64,000 nucleotides of DNA from JBHIYN01 sp041984235 (GTDB taxonomy: Bacteria; Pseudomonadota; Gammaproteobacteria; Ga0077536). The stretch is from assembly GCA_041984235.1 (NCBI GenBank), contig JBHIYN010000006.1, forward strand, positions 124,001 through 188,000. Direction: 5' to 3'. The position numbers and the translations under genes are program-made. Under the pieces are notes generated by a model, which was not told the DNA's origin, ran no database searches, and saw only the letters and a list, made by a program, of their open reading frames with translations. Positions 8,155-16,213 of this stretch are shown one piece after another. Every line of letters starts with the position of its first letter. Position 1 is the first letter of the stretch.

Positions 8155-8655
8155 TCAGGCCGACGTGGCGCGGGTCTTGCGCCACGTCTCCTGGATGACC
8201 CAGGCATCGTGGCTGGCGCGGTGCCGCGCGAGCTTGAGCTCGGCCAGGATCGCGTCCTTGGTTTCGTGCCACACCGCCATCTGCTGCTCGGTGAGGATCG
8301 CTTCCAGCGGACTGACACTGAACGCCATGGGCGTTCGGGCGGCGTGAAACAGGGTGGTCAGCCAGGGTTTATCGACCACCCAGCCGTCGGTATACAGCGT
8401 GCGCCCGCGCAGCAGCGCGTTCAGCTCGGCGGCGACCACGTCCAGCGGCTTGCCGTGGGTCTCCAGCACGTCGCGCGGCACGCGATGCACCTTCTCCGCC
8501 TCCTGGTCCCAGTGGGTCCAGCCCGGAGCCGGCATGATCAGCGAACAGAACTTCCCCCCGTCCTCCAGCGCAACGCCGACTTCGATCGGGTAGCTCATGG
8601 CCCCGAAGCCGGAGGCCTCGACATCGATGATCATCGGTGTGTTGGATTTCGCCAT
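8155..8655 (-). CDS. 3'-5' exonuclease, DnaQ-like DEDDh type
   Basis: 166 residues, a stand-alone exonuclease domain. ExoI motif D11-V-E13; ExoII aspartate D95 in TDGWVVDKPWL; ExoIII motif H145-R-A-S-H-D150, which fits the HxAxxD form of the DEDDh class. The four catalytic acids and the general-base His are all present, so it should be active on single-stranded DNA or RNA ends. It is shorter and more divergent than DnaQ epsilon subunits and lacks the polymerase-binding tail, so a repair or RNA-processing role is more likely than replication proofreading. Convergent with the monooxygenase; 90 bases from NnrS on the same strand. Confidence 0.82.
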   Translation of the reverse strand: MAKSNTPMIIDVEASGFGAMSYPIEVGVALEDGGKFCSLIMPAPGWTHWDQEAEKVHRVPRDVLETHGKPLDVVAAELNALLRGRTLYTDGWVVDKPWLTTLFHAARTPMAFSVSPLEAILTEQQMAVWHETKDAILAELKLARHRASHDAWVIQETWRKTRATSA

Positions 8656-8745
8656 AACTGCAACCCGTCACGTCGCCGGACGCTGAGCCGCTGTCCATTC
8701 TACAGGTCGCGGTGAGAACGCAGCGCGGAGGACTCGCCGCCGCGG

Positions 8746-9939
8746 CTAGCCCTCCGCACCGTCGGCACGCGGGGCGCTCAGCAGCGGCAGCAGGCCCGCG
8801 CCGAGGAGCAGCAGGGCCGCGAGCCACAGCACGAAGGCCGCACCGACCCCCGGCAGGTAGAAGTCCGGCGCCAGCCACGGCACTGCGAAGCGCGAAACGG
8901 CCGCCGCCGCGACCAGCACCAGCGCCGGTGCGCACCAGCGCGGCGGGTCGAGCACGTTGCGCCCGGTATGCCCGAGCGTGACCCGCGTCATCATCGCGGT
9001 CGTCGCAAGACCGATGCCGCCGGCTGCCAGCGCGTGGATGCCGGGCAGCGCGGAAACCTGCGACAGCGCGGCGAGCCCGAGCAGGAAGAAGCCCACGGCA
9101 ATGAAGCCGACGGCGAGGTAGAGGCCCCACAGCAGCGGCTTGCGCCACAGGCCGGGAACGCGCCAGAGCCACAGCCGGACTGCCGTCACCGCGGCCAGCG
9201 CAAAGGCCAGCAGCGCAGACACCCGGGCTTCGGCGACGAACAGATCATTGACGAAGAACGCCACGAACAGCAGCAGCGTGAACACACTGAGGAGCCGCGG
9301 GCTGGACACGGTCACGCGCTCATCCACGCCGCGCTCGATGAAGCCCGGCAGCACGCGGCCGGCGATGGTCAGGACCAGGCTCACCAGGATGTACAGTCCT
9401 CCGTACACGCCCCACCGCGCGCCCTGTGCGAGTACCCCCAGGGCACCCAGGCCGAACGCGACGTTGCCGAGCACCAGCAAGGCGAGCTTGGCCAGTATGC
9501 CGGCCTGGCGCCACTGGCGCGCCCGTACCAGCGGAGCAGCCACCGCCGCGACCAGCCCGGTGCCGAAGAGCACGTCGAGCACGCCCGCCGGCAACGCCAG
9601 CGCCGGTCCGAACAGGTACGCCACGCGCGCGGCCAGCCACAGTGCGGCGAGCGCTGCCAGGGGCGCGCCACGCAGCGTCGCGATACCGGTCCAGTTACGC
9701 ACCGCGGTCAACAGGAAGCCGGCGACGACGGCCAGCGCGTAGCCGTAGATCATCTCGTGGGCGTGCCATTGCCACAGCGTGATGGCACCCGGCGTGTAGG
9801 CGATCACACCACGCCACGCCAGCGCCCAGCACAGCATCGCGAGCACGGCGACCAGCAAGGCGCCGGCGAAGAACGGCCTGAACCCCATACGCAGCAATGG
9901 CACGGTGACATCGGCGGTGGGCTGCGGCGAAGACGACAT
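8746..9939 (-). CDS. nnrS: NnrS family haem-copper membrane protein
   Basis: About 397 residues from the ATG at 9939 (an upstream ATG at 9975 adds 12; neither has a clear ribosome site). Twelve or so hydrophobic segments and the NnrS signatures LLRMGFRPFF near the start and WQWHAHEMIYGYALAVVAGFLLTAVRNWTG, whose His residues bind haem/copper. NnrS proteins protect against nitric-oxide stress and usually accompany denitrification or NO-responsive genes. No NnrR-like regulator or nitrite/nitric oxide reductase is within this window, so regulation is not visible here. Confidence 0.9.
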   Translation of the reverse strand: MSSSPQPTADVTVPLLRMGFRPFFAGALLVAVLAMLCWALAWRGVIAYTPGAITLWQWHAHEMIYGYALAVVAGFLLTAVRNWTGIATLRGAPLAALAALWLAARVAYLFGPALALPAGVLDVLFGTGLVAAVAAPLVRARQWRQAGILAKLALLVLGNVAFGLGALGVLAQGARWGVYGGLYILVSLVLTIAGRVLPGFIERGVDERVTVSSPRLLSVFTLLLFVAFFVNDLFVAEARVSALLAFALAAVTAVRLWLWRVPGLWRKPLLWGLYLAVGFIAVGFFLLGLAALSQVSALPGIHALAAGGIGLATTAMMTRVTLGHTGRNVLDPPRWCAPALVLVAAAAVSRFAVPWLAPDFYLPGVGAAFVLWLAALLLLGAGLLPLLSAPRADGAEG

Positions 9940-10027
9940 GCGGCGTGTTCTTGTCACCGGCGATGCGCCGGCCATGATGGACTGTTGCTTATTCTAGACG
10001 CTGCCGCGAGCCCGCCCTTGATCGCGC

Positions 10028-10864
10028 TCAGGCCGGCCCGGCACCCCCGTCCTGGCACGCCGGACACCAGTACAGGCGGCGCGAGCCCATGCGGGTGCGC
10101 ACTACCGTGCTGGCGCACACATGGCAGGGTCGGCCTTCGCGCGCGAAGACCGCGAAGCGATATGCACCCCGCTTCGCGCCGGCGCGCTTCAGCGCCGCGA
10201 CGCGCCGCGGAGGGTTGGTGATGCCACGGGTCTCGTAGGCGCGACGGGTCACGAGCAGTGACTGGCGGGCCAGCCGATTGCGCTCGCCGCGGCTCAGGTC
10301 ACGTGGACGGCGACGCGGATCGAGGCCGGCGAAGTACAGGATCTCGGAGCGCAGGTAATTGCCGATGCCGGCGAGGAAGCCCTGGTCGAGATAGAGTGCG
10401 CCGAGTGCGCGCGAGCGGAAGCGCGGCTCGTCCAGGCGCGCGGCCAGGGTGCGCCAGTCCAGCGTCGAATCCAGCGCATCCGGCCCCAGGCGCGACAGGA
10501 ACGGGTGCGACGCGAGGTCTGCGGTGCACAGGAGCTCGATCTGCGACGCGCTGTAGAGCAACGCACTGCCACGCGCCGTGTGCAATGCGACGCGCAGGGT
10601 GCGCCGTGTCTCCGGCAGCTGGCCGCGTTTGCGCACGTACCAGCGACCGTAGAGCTGGTTGTGCGTGTACAGCACCAGCCCGTTGTCGAAGCGGGTCAGC
10701 ATCGCCTTGCCACGGGTCTCCACCGCTGCCACGCGCGCCCCCACCAGTTGCCTCGCCCGACGCCGCAGGTGCGGCTGCGTCAGGCGGGCCGCTTCGATGA
10801 TCTCGCCCTCGAGCACGGCGGCGATGCGATCCGCTTCCAGTCTGATCTCCGGCCCTTCCGGCAT
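10028..10864 (-). CDS. nei: Endonuclease VIII-like DNA glycosylase/AP lyase
   Basis: 278 residues from the ATG at 10864, which gives the mandatory mature start MPEGPEI: Pro2 is the nucleophile and Glu3 the catalytic acid. A conserved lysine is in ETRGKAMLTRF (beta-hairpin), the H2TH region includes DQGFLAGIGNYLRSEILYFAGL, and a C-terminal zinc finger is complete (C247, C250, C267, C270). LYTHNQLYGRWYV matches Nei rather than Fpg. The enzyme removes oxidised pyrimidines and nicks the abasic site by beta,delta-elimination. Longer in-frame extensions upstream are not credible because processing to Pro2 is required. Confidence 0.93.
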   Translation of the reverse strand: MPEGPEIRLEADRIAAVLEGEIIEAARLTQPHLRRRARQLVGARVAAVETRGKAMLTRFDNGLVLYTHNQLYGRWYVRKRGQLPETRRTLRVALHTARGSALLYSASQIELLCTADLASHPFLSRLGPDALDSTLDWRTLAARLDEPRFRSRALGALYLDQGFLAGIGNYLRSEILYFAGLDPRRRPRDLSRGERNRLARQSLLVTRRAYETRGITNPPRRVAALKRAGAKRGAYRFAVFAREGRPCHVCASTVVRTRMGSRRLYWCPACQDGGAGPA

Positions 10865-11127
10865 GCTCGTAGTCCCTCCCCGCGAGTAGCGGCCCGCGGC
10901 GAGACCACTACGCACGACCGACCTGCGCGGATCAATCCACACCGTGGTGCCTGTCGTCCGCGCGGGCCGGGTGCCACAATGATCGGCGATTCGGACCCGA
11001 CCCGGAGTGTGCCCCCATTCCACCTGAACTCGCCGTTCTTGCCGCGCTCACCCTGGCCGTCCTCGGTGCGCGCCCGTTCGCACGCTGGCTGCGCCGTCGC
11101 CGGCGCCAACGCCTGCGCGCCGCCGCC

Positions 11128-11847
11128 ATGCCGGCGCCCTGGCTCGCGGTGCTCGAACGTGATGTCGAGCCCTATCGCATCATGCCGGCGGCGCTGCGCG
11201 AACGCCTGTGCGCCGACATCCGCGTGTTCCTGGACGAGAAGCGCTTCGTCGGTCAGCACGGACTGGAAGTGGACACGCGGATGCAGGTGATCATCGCCGC
11301 CTACGCCTGCCTGCTGCAGCTCAACCAGCACACCAAGTACTACCCCGACTTCACCACCATCATCGTCTACCCGGACACTTTCGTCGCGACCGCGACCGAG
11401 CGCGACGGCATGCTCGAATCGACGGTCGTTCATGCCCGGGCCGGCGAGTCGTGGTTCCGCGGACCCATGGTCCTGTCCTGGGCCGACATCCGTGAGGATC
11501 TCGAACATCCCGGCGACGGCGGTAACGTCATCGTGCACGAGTTCGCCCACAAGCTCGACGAGCAGGACGGGCTGGTCGACGGTGCCCCGGAGCTAGCGGC
11601 CGCGCAGCGCGGCTCGTGGCCGGCGATATTCCAGCGCGAGTACGAGCGCCTGTGCCGCCGTGTCGAACACGGCACGGCAACGCTGCTCGATCCCTACGCC
11701 GCGACGGCCCCGGAAGAGTTCTTCGCCGTTGCGGTGGAGACCTTCTTCACTCGCGCCACCGCCATGCGCAGCGCGCATCCCGAGCTGTACGCCGAGCTGC
11801 AGCGCTATTTCGCGCTCGATCCCGCCGGGTGGTGCAACGCCGCATGA
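11128..11847 (+). CDS. mtfA: Zinc peptidase MtfA (M90 family)
   Basis: 239 residues from the ATG at 11128. Zinc site HEFAH at residues 137-141 with a downstream Glu in YAATAPEEFFAVAVETFF. In E. coli MtfA binds the repressor Mlc (DgsA) and relieves repression of the glucose PTS; the cognate partner here is unknown. Upstream in the same frame, from about 11017, codons read LAVLAALTLAVLGARPFARWLRRRRR, the N-terminal membrane anchor common in longer MtfA homologues, but that stretch offers no ATG, GTG or TTG; only an ATT at 11017 is available. Either the anchored form starts at a rare codon or the short form is real. Confidence 0.85.
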   Translation: MPAPWLAVLERDVEPYRIMPAALRERLCADIRVFLDEKRFVGQHGLEVDTRMQVIIAAYACLLQLNQHTKYYPDFTTIIVYPDTFVATATERDGMLESTVVHARAGESWFRGPMVLSWADIREDLEHPGDGGNVIVHEFAHKLDEQDGLVDGAPELAAAQRGSWPAIFQREYERLCRRVEHGTATLLDPYAATAPEEFFAVAVETFFTRATAMRSAHPELYAELQRYFALDPAGWCNAA

Positions 11848-11873
11848 GCGCCGGGCAAGGCCGGCGCTTTTTT
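11847..11873 (+). terminator. Rho-independent terminator after mtfA
   Basis: An 8-bp perfect GC-rich stem (AGCGCCGG / CCGGCGCT) with a 6-base loop, followed by six T residues (11868-11873). It begins at the last base of the mtfA stop codon. Confidence 0.9.
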
Positions 11874-11931
11874 AGCCGCGGCGATCGCGCGAGAATCGTG
11901 TCCATCGTTTTCCGCGCAAGGGAGCCCGCCC

Positions 11932-13317
11932 ATGCATATCCGCAAGTTCGACTTCGACTACAGCCGCCGCCGCTTTCTCGACCGTACCGCGCGTGGCCTG
12001 GGCGGCGCCGGCGTACTCGGCGCACTGTGGCCGGAGATCTGCCGCTCCGGCGACATTGCCCGCGCCTATCCCGACGAGCTGCTCGACATCGAGACCTACA
12101 CCAACGGGCAGGTCAAGGTGGGGGATGTCATCGATTCCGAGAACGTGGTGCTGGTCCAGGACCTGCTCGATCCGATCACCTTCCAGGAAGTGCAGCAGGA
12201 TCGGCGCAAGTTCTTCATCCAGCCGACGGTCACCGATATCGAGACCATGTACCCGCCGTATTTCCTCGATGCGACGCTGCGCAACCAGGGCATGGCGAGC
12301 TTCGACGAGGCCGGCAACGTGTACACCCGGGACGGCCAGCCCTGGATCGGTGGCTTGCCGTTCCCCGAGGTCAACGACGGTAACGAAGCCATCGCCAACA
12401 TCACCCTGAGCTGGGGCCGTCACGACAAGGCGCTGTACGCGATCCCGGCCGTCACCATCAATCCCGAGGGCGTGCAGCAATACGAGTACGACTGGGTGTG
12501 GGCGGAGCAACAGTGCACCGGCCTGGTCCACCCGGATGCGGGCGGTCCCTACCTCGCCGGACACGAGGACAAGACCCGCATGCAGTCGATCTGGTTCACG
12601 CACACCAACGACGTACGCGGGCACGCCTTTCTCAGTCACTGGCACTACGATCAGCGCGAGATCCCGGAGCTGTGGGGCTACCTGCCCAACCTCAAGCGCG
12701 TGCGCCGCTTCCCCGCCAACCAGCGCTTCGAGCCCTACATGCCGGGCATGAACCTGTATCTCTCCGACGCCTGGGCGTCCGGTGACCCGATGCTGACCTG
12801 GGGCAACTTCAAGATCATTCATCGCGGACCGTTCCTGGGCTCCAGCCACTTCCAGTGGCTGCCGGACAACGACAACTGGGCGCCGCCGCTGGTCGGCGGC
12901 AAGCAGGACAGCTCGTACTACTACGTCGGCAAGTCACTCATTCCCGAGGTCATCGTGTTCGAAGGCGAACCGATCGGCTTCCCCAACGCCCCGGTCGCCA
13001 AGCGGCGCATCTACATGGACGCGCGCAACATGGGCGCCGGCATGAGCATCACCTTCGATCGCAAGGGCGACATGTGGAAGGGCATGGAAGGCGGCGGCGG
13101 CCAGCGCAAGACGGAAACCCGCGAGATGCTGACCGCCGACGGGCGCCCCGAATGGAGCTGGTGCTGGGCCATCAGCCACGACGTACAGCTCAACAACGTT
13201 ACCCGCTTCCATCACGCCGAAGCGTGCCGGGGCGACTGGAAGTCGGTGCTGGACCCGGACGAGAACATCGTCGACAACTACATGACGCAGCAGGCCCTGC
13301 GCCGGCTCGGTTTCTGA
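11932..13317 (+). CDS. DUF1329 protein with Tat signal
   Basis: 461 residues. The N-terminus has a twin-arginine export motif (SRRRFLDRTARGLGGAGVLGALW). The rest is a DUF1329 domain: PEVNDGNEAIANITLSWGRHD, then the repeated aromatic 'YYYVGKSLIPEVIVFEGEPIGFPNAP' and 'RRIYMDARNMG' blocks; these proteins have an LolA/LolB-like barrel and are thought to carry lipophilic molecules through the periplasm. In steroid- and hydrocarbon-degrading gammaproteobacteria DUF1329 genes often sit near RND (MMPL) exporters and outer-membrane DUF1302 partners; an RND gene lies 6 kb away here but no DUF1302 gene is seen. Starts 58 bases after the mtfA terminator, so it has its own promoter. Confidence 0.88.
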   Translation: MHIRKFDFDYSRRRFLDRTARGLGGAGVLGALWPEICRSGDIARAYPDELLDIETYTNGQVKVGDVIDSENVVLVQDLLDPITFQEVQQDRRKFFIQPTVTDIETMYPPYFLDATLRNQGMASFDEAGNVYTRDGQPWIGGLPFPEVNDGNEAIANITLSWGRHDKALYAIPAVTINPEGVQQYEYDWVWAEQQCTGLVHPDAGGPYLAGHEDKTRMQSIWFTHTNDVRGHAFLSHWHYDQREIPELWGYLPNLKRVRRFPANQRFEPYMPGMNLYLSDAWASGDPMLTWGNFKIIHRGPFLGSSHFQWLPDNDNWAPPLVGGKQDSSYYYVGKSLIPEVIVFEGEPIGFPNAPVAKRRIYMDARNMGAGMSITFDRKGDMWKGMEGGGGQRKTETREMLTADGRPEWSWCWAISHDVQLNNVTRFHHAEACRGDWKSVLDPDENIVDNYMTQQALRRLGF

Positions 13318-13349
13318 ACCGGCGGTGCGGCGACGCCCGGTGCCGTCGA

Positions 13350-14123
13350 TCAGTCGCGGTAGGACGGGTCGCGCCGATCCAGGGTGCGCAGCAGCGCCGG
13401 CCAGGCCAGGCGGTCGAGCTCGCCGGAAGCGAGCAGCATGCGTCCCTGCGTGCGCGTCGTCTCCAGCGCCGCGGCCGACGGCTGGTGCAGCGCGCCGCCG
13501 GCCAGCGCGCGCACCTGCATGCTGCAGGCGCGCTCGAGGTTGTAGAGCAGCAGGAAGCACTCGGACACCGTCTGCCCGACGGCGAGCGTGCCGTGATTGC
13601 GCAGGATCATCAGGCGCTTGTCGCCGATGTCGCGGACCAGGCGCTCGCGCTCGCCGAGATCCAGCGCCACGCCCTCGTACTCGTGGTAGGCGATTTCGTC
13701 ATGGATCACCATCGCCGTCTGCGTTACCGGCAACAGGCCCGAGGCCATCGCCGAGACGGCGACACCGTCGTCGGTGTGCAGGTGCATGACCGCGCGCGCG
13801 TCATCCCGTGACATGTGTATCGCGCTGTGGATGCAGAAGCCGGCCGGATTGACGTCGTAGCCGGTGTGCATGACGACGTTGCCTTCGAGGTCGATCTTGA
13901 CCAGGTTGGAGGCCGTGACCTCGTCGAAAGTCATGCCATAGGGGTTGATCAGGAAATGGTGCTCCGGTCCCGGCACGCGGGCCGAGAGGTGCGTGAAGAT
14001 CATGTCCGTCCAGCCATAGTAGTCGACCAGCCGATAGGCGGCGGCGAGATCGACGCGGACCTGCCATTCCTCCGCGCTCACCCGAGTGCGGACGTCTGCG
14101 GGACTGTGTAGTGCCTGAACCAT
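13350..14123 (-). CDS. Class II aldolase/adducin family protein
   Basis: 257 residues from the ATG at 14123 (GGGAGAA ribosome site 7 bases upstream; a TTG at 14141 is less likely). Zinc ligands expected for class II aldolases are seen in HMSRDDARAVMHLHTDDG (H-x-H) and in LRNHGTL near residue 180. The variant with IFTHLSARVPGPEHHFLINPYGM at the front is the adducin-like subgroup, in which substrates range from fuculose phosphate to unknown carbonyls. It is 40 bases downstream of an acyl-CoA dehydrogenase-like gene on the same strand and probably works in the same catabolic step series. Confidence 0.87.
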   Translation of the reverse strand: MVQALHSPADVRTRVSAEEWQVRVDLAAAYRLVDYYGWTDMIFTHLSARVPGPEHHFLINPYGMTFDEVTASNLVKIDLEGNVVMHTGYDVNPAGFCIHSAIHMSRDDARAVMHLHTDDGVAVSAMASGLLPVTQTAMVIHDEIAYHEYEGVALDLGERERLVRDIGDKRLMILRNHGTLAVGQTVSECFLLLYNLERACSMQVRALAGGALHQPSAAALETTRTQGRMLLASGELDRLAWPALLRTLDRRDPSYRD

Positions 14124-14163
14124 GTCTCGTTCTCCCTTCAATCGAGGCTTCGCGTTACCGCGC

Positions 14164-15351
14164 TCAGCCCATCGGCGCGACGTTCTCGAAGCCGAGATGG
14201 GTCTTGCCCAGCAGCTCGTAGGATACCTCGCTAACCATCAGGTGCTGGGCCGCGACGTTGATGTCGCGCAGGCAGCGCTGCATGACGTTCTTTTCGTAGA
14301 TGGCCGCCGCACCCGAATAGCGGAAGGCGCGGGTGACGATGTCGGCTGCCACCTCGGTGCAGTAGCTGGCCGCTGCGCGGAGCTCCAACGCGAGCCGCGG
14401 ATCGATCGCCTCGCCGCGCGCGACGACCTGCATGGCGCGCTCGTTGAGCGCCAGCGCGAGACCGCGCGCGGCGCTGAGCTCGAGTTCCGCACGGCCTATC
14501 AGGCGCTGCACGGCGCCGCGGTCTGCCAGGCTGACCGCGCCCGGACCGTAACCACGCTTCTTCTCGATCGCGACCGTGGTCAGGGCGTCCAGCGCGCGCC
14601 GCGCGACGCCGGTCGCGAAGCCGGCGTGCTCGTTGGCAACGAAGGCCGGCACACCGAGACGGTACAGGGGACCGCCACGGCGCGGCGCCTGCCGCTCGAC
14701 GTCCCACACGCACTCCGCGGGCACGAAGACGTCTTCGACCGAGACATCGCAGCTGCCGGTACCACGCAGCCCGACGACCTGCCAGTTGTCGTGCAGGGTC
14801 AACTCGGCGGCCGGGAAGACCAGCATGTGCAGCACCGAGGGCGCGTCGTCGTCGACGGCGACGAGCGCATTGACCGCGACCCACTCGGCATGTTGCACGC
14901 CACTGGCGAAAGCCCAGCGGCCGGTCAGGCGGTAGCCGCCGTCGACCGGCGTCGCGCGTCCGGAGGGCATGATCAGGATGGCGCCGCGTGGAATGTGCCC
15001 GTCGGCGAACATGCGCGCGATACCGTCCTCGTGCATGAACGCACCGGGCAGCGCAAGGCTGGTCGCACCGACCATGGCGCACCAGGCGGCAGCCGGGCTG
15101 TGCTGGGCGAGCGCTTCTATGACCTCGAGCTGGGTGCACAGATCTGCCTCGCCGCCGCCGAGGGCGGCCGGCAGCTTCATCTGCAGGATACCGGCGTCGT
15201 AGAGCGCGTCGGAGCTCGCGCGCGAGAGCTGCGCCGCGCGCTCCTCTCCCTCGACCTCGCCCGCGAGCAGGTCGCCGATGGCGGCGACCGCTGCGAGCAG
15301 TCGCGTGCGCACCGCGGCGTGATCCTGGGTCCTGCCCGAAACTTCCTCCAC
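14164..15351 (-). CDS. Acyl-CoA dehydrogenase-like flavin monooxygenase (group D type)
   Basis: 395 residues from the GTG at 15351, which follows GGGGAGAAGG; an ATG at 15393 would add 14. The fold is acyl-CoA dehydrogenase, but the sequence details (AQHSPAAAWCAMVGATSL, GYRLTGRWAFASGVQHAEWV, SCDVSVEDVFVPAECVW, and the type-2 C-terminal domain) fit the HsaA / p-hydroxyphenylacetate hydroxylase branch, which takes reduced flavin from a separate reductase and hydroxylates phenols. The catalytic Glu of true acyl-CoA dehydrogenases is not evident. No small flavin reductase gene is adjacent. Forms a two-gene operon with the class II aldolase and is divergent from the VOC gene. Confidence 0.8.
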   Translation of the reverse strand: MEEVSGRTQDHAAVRTRLLAAVAAIGDLLAGEVEGEERAAQLSRASSDALYDAGILQMKLPAALGGGEADLCTQLEVIEALAQHSPAAAWCAMVGATSLALPGAFMHEDGIARMFADGHIPRGAILIMPSGRATPVDGGYRLTGRWAFASGVQHAEWVAVNALVAVDDDAPSVLHMLVFPAAELTLHDNWQVVGLRGTGSCDVSVEDVFVPAECVWDVERQAPRRGGPLYRLGVPAFVANEHAGFATGVARRALDALTTVAIEKKRGYGPGAVSLADRGAVQRLIGRAELELSAARGLALALNERAMQVVARGEAIDPRLALELRAAASYCTEVAADIVTRAFRYSGAAAIYEKNVMQRCLRDINVAAQHLMVSEVSYELLGKTHLGFENVAPMG

Positions 15352-15493
15352 GACCTTCTCCCCTCTGCGGTTACCCCGCCCGCGCGCCGGCATTGACCGC
15401 GGCGCGGGGCTGTGATGCGGGCAACGATGCAAGAATAGCGGCAACGGCCGAACGGCGACAGCCCGGCCCGCCGCGCACGAGGGCTCCCGCAGC

Positions 15494-16195
15494 ATGACAC
15501 CCGCATCACACCGCGAACTCTCCAAAGCCTGTATCGACATCGGTTACTTCACGGCCTCGGCACAGCCCGTTCTGGCGTTCTGGCGCGGCCGCATGGGCCT
15601 CGCGCACGAGGCAGCCGTGCCCTTCAACGACGGCCTGGTGCAGCACCGCCATGCCCTCGGCGACAGCGTGCTGAAGGTCAACACCTCGGCGACGCCGCTG
15701 GCACCCTCACCGTGCGGTTATCGCGAGCTGCTGGTCGCGCGCGCCGGGGTGAGGGAGCCGACCACGGTGCGCGATCCCGACGGCAATCCGGTCACGCTGG
15801 TGCCGCCGGGCCACCACGGGATCGACGGCGTCGGGCTGCGCGTCGCGGTGGCTGACCCCGACGCGCAGGCGCACTTTTACCGCACGGCCATGGGGTTCGA
15901 GCAAACCGGTCCCGCCACCTTTCGCTGCGGCACCTCGGTGCTGCTGGTCGAACCGGATCCGCAGGCAGCCCAGGCCGGACACTGGATCGCGCCCGGCCTG
16001 CGCTACTTCACCCTGCACGTGCGCCGCGTCGACGCGGCGTTCGCAGCCATCACCGATGCCGGCGCCACGATCGGCGAACGCCCGTATTCAATCGGTCGTA
16101 TCGCCCGGATCTCGTTCGTACGCGATCCGGCCGGGAACTGGATCGAAGTTGCCCAGCGCGCCGCCCTGGCCGGCCCCTGGTGGCACGAGCCCTGA
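15494..16195 (+). CDS. VOC superfamily (glyoxalase/dioxygenase fold) protein, two modules
   Basis: 233 residues made of two vicinal-oxygen-chelate halves: the first from about residue 14 (CIDIGYFTASAQPVLAFWRGRMGL) ending in RDPDGNPVTLVPPG, the second from about 112 (VGLRVAVADPDAQAHFYRTAMGF) ending in RDPAGNWIEVAQR. The DPDG/DPAGNW-E endings carry the usual metal-ligand Glu in the second half only; the matching position in the first half is Val-Thr-Leu, so at most one metal site forms. Substrate unknown; possibilities are an isomerase, epimerase or ring-cleaving role linked to the divergent hydroxylase-like gene 142 bases away. Confidence 0.78.
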   Translation: MTPASHRELSKACIDIGYFTASAQPVLAFWRGRMGLAHEAAVPFNDGLVQHRHALGDSVLKVNTSATPLAPSPCGYRELLVARAGVREPTTVRDPDGNPVTLVPPGHHGIDGVGLRVAVADPDAQAHFYRTAMGFEQTGPATFRCGTSVLLVEPDPQAAQAGHWIAPGLRYFTLHVRRVDAAFAAITDAGATIGERPYSIGRIARISFVRDPAGNWIEVAQRAALAGPWWHEP

Positions 16196-16213
16196 GGCCG
16201 GCGCCGTGCGGCC

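Noticed and set aside
10505..11290. Plus-strand frame across the nei and mtfA region
   Set aside because: Overlaps nei on the other strand and runs out of frame into mtfA; no motif.
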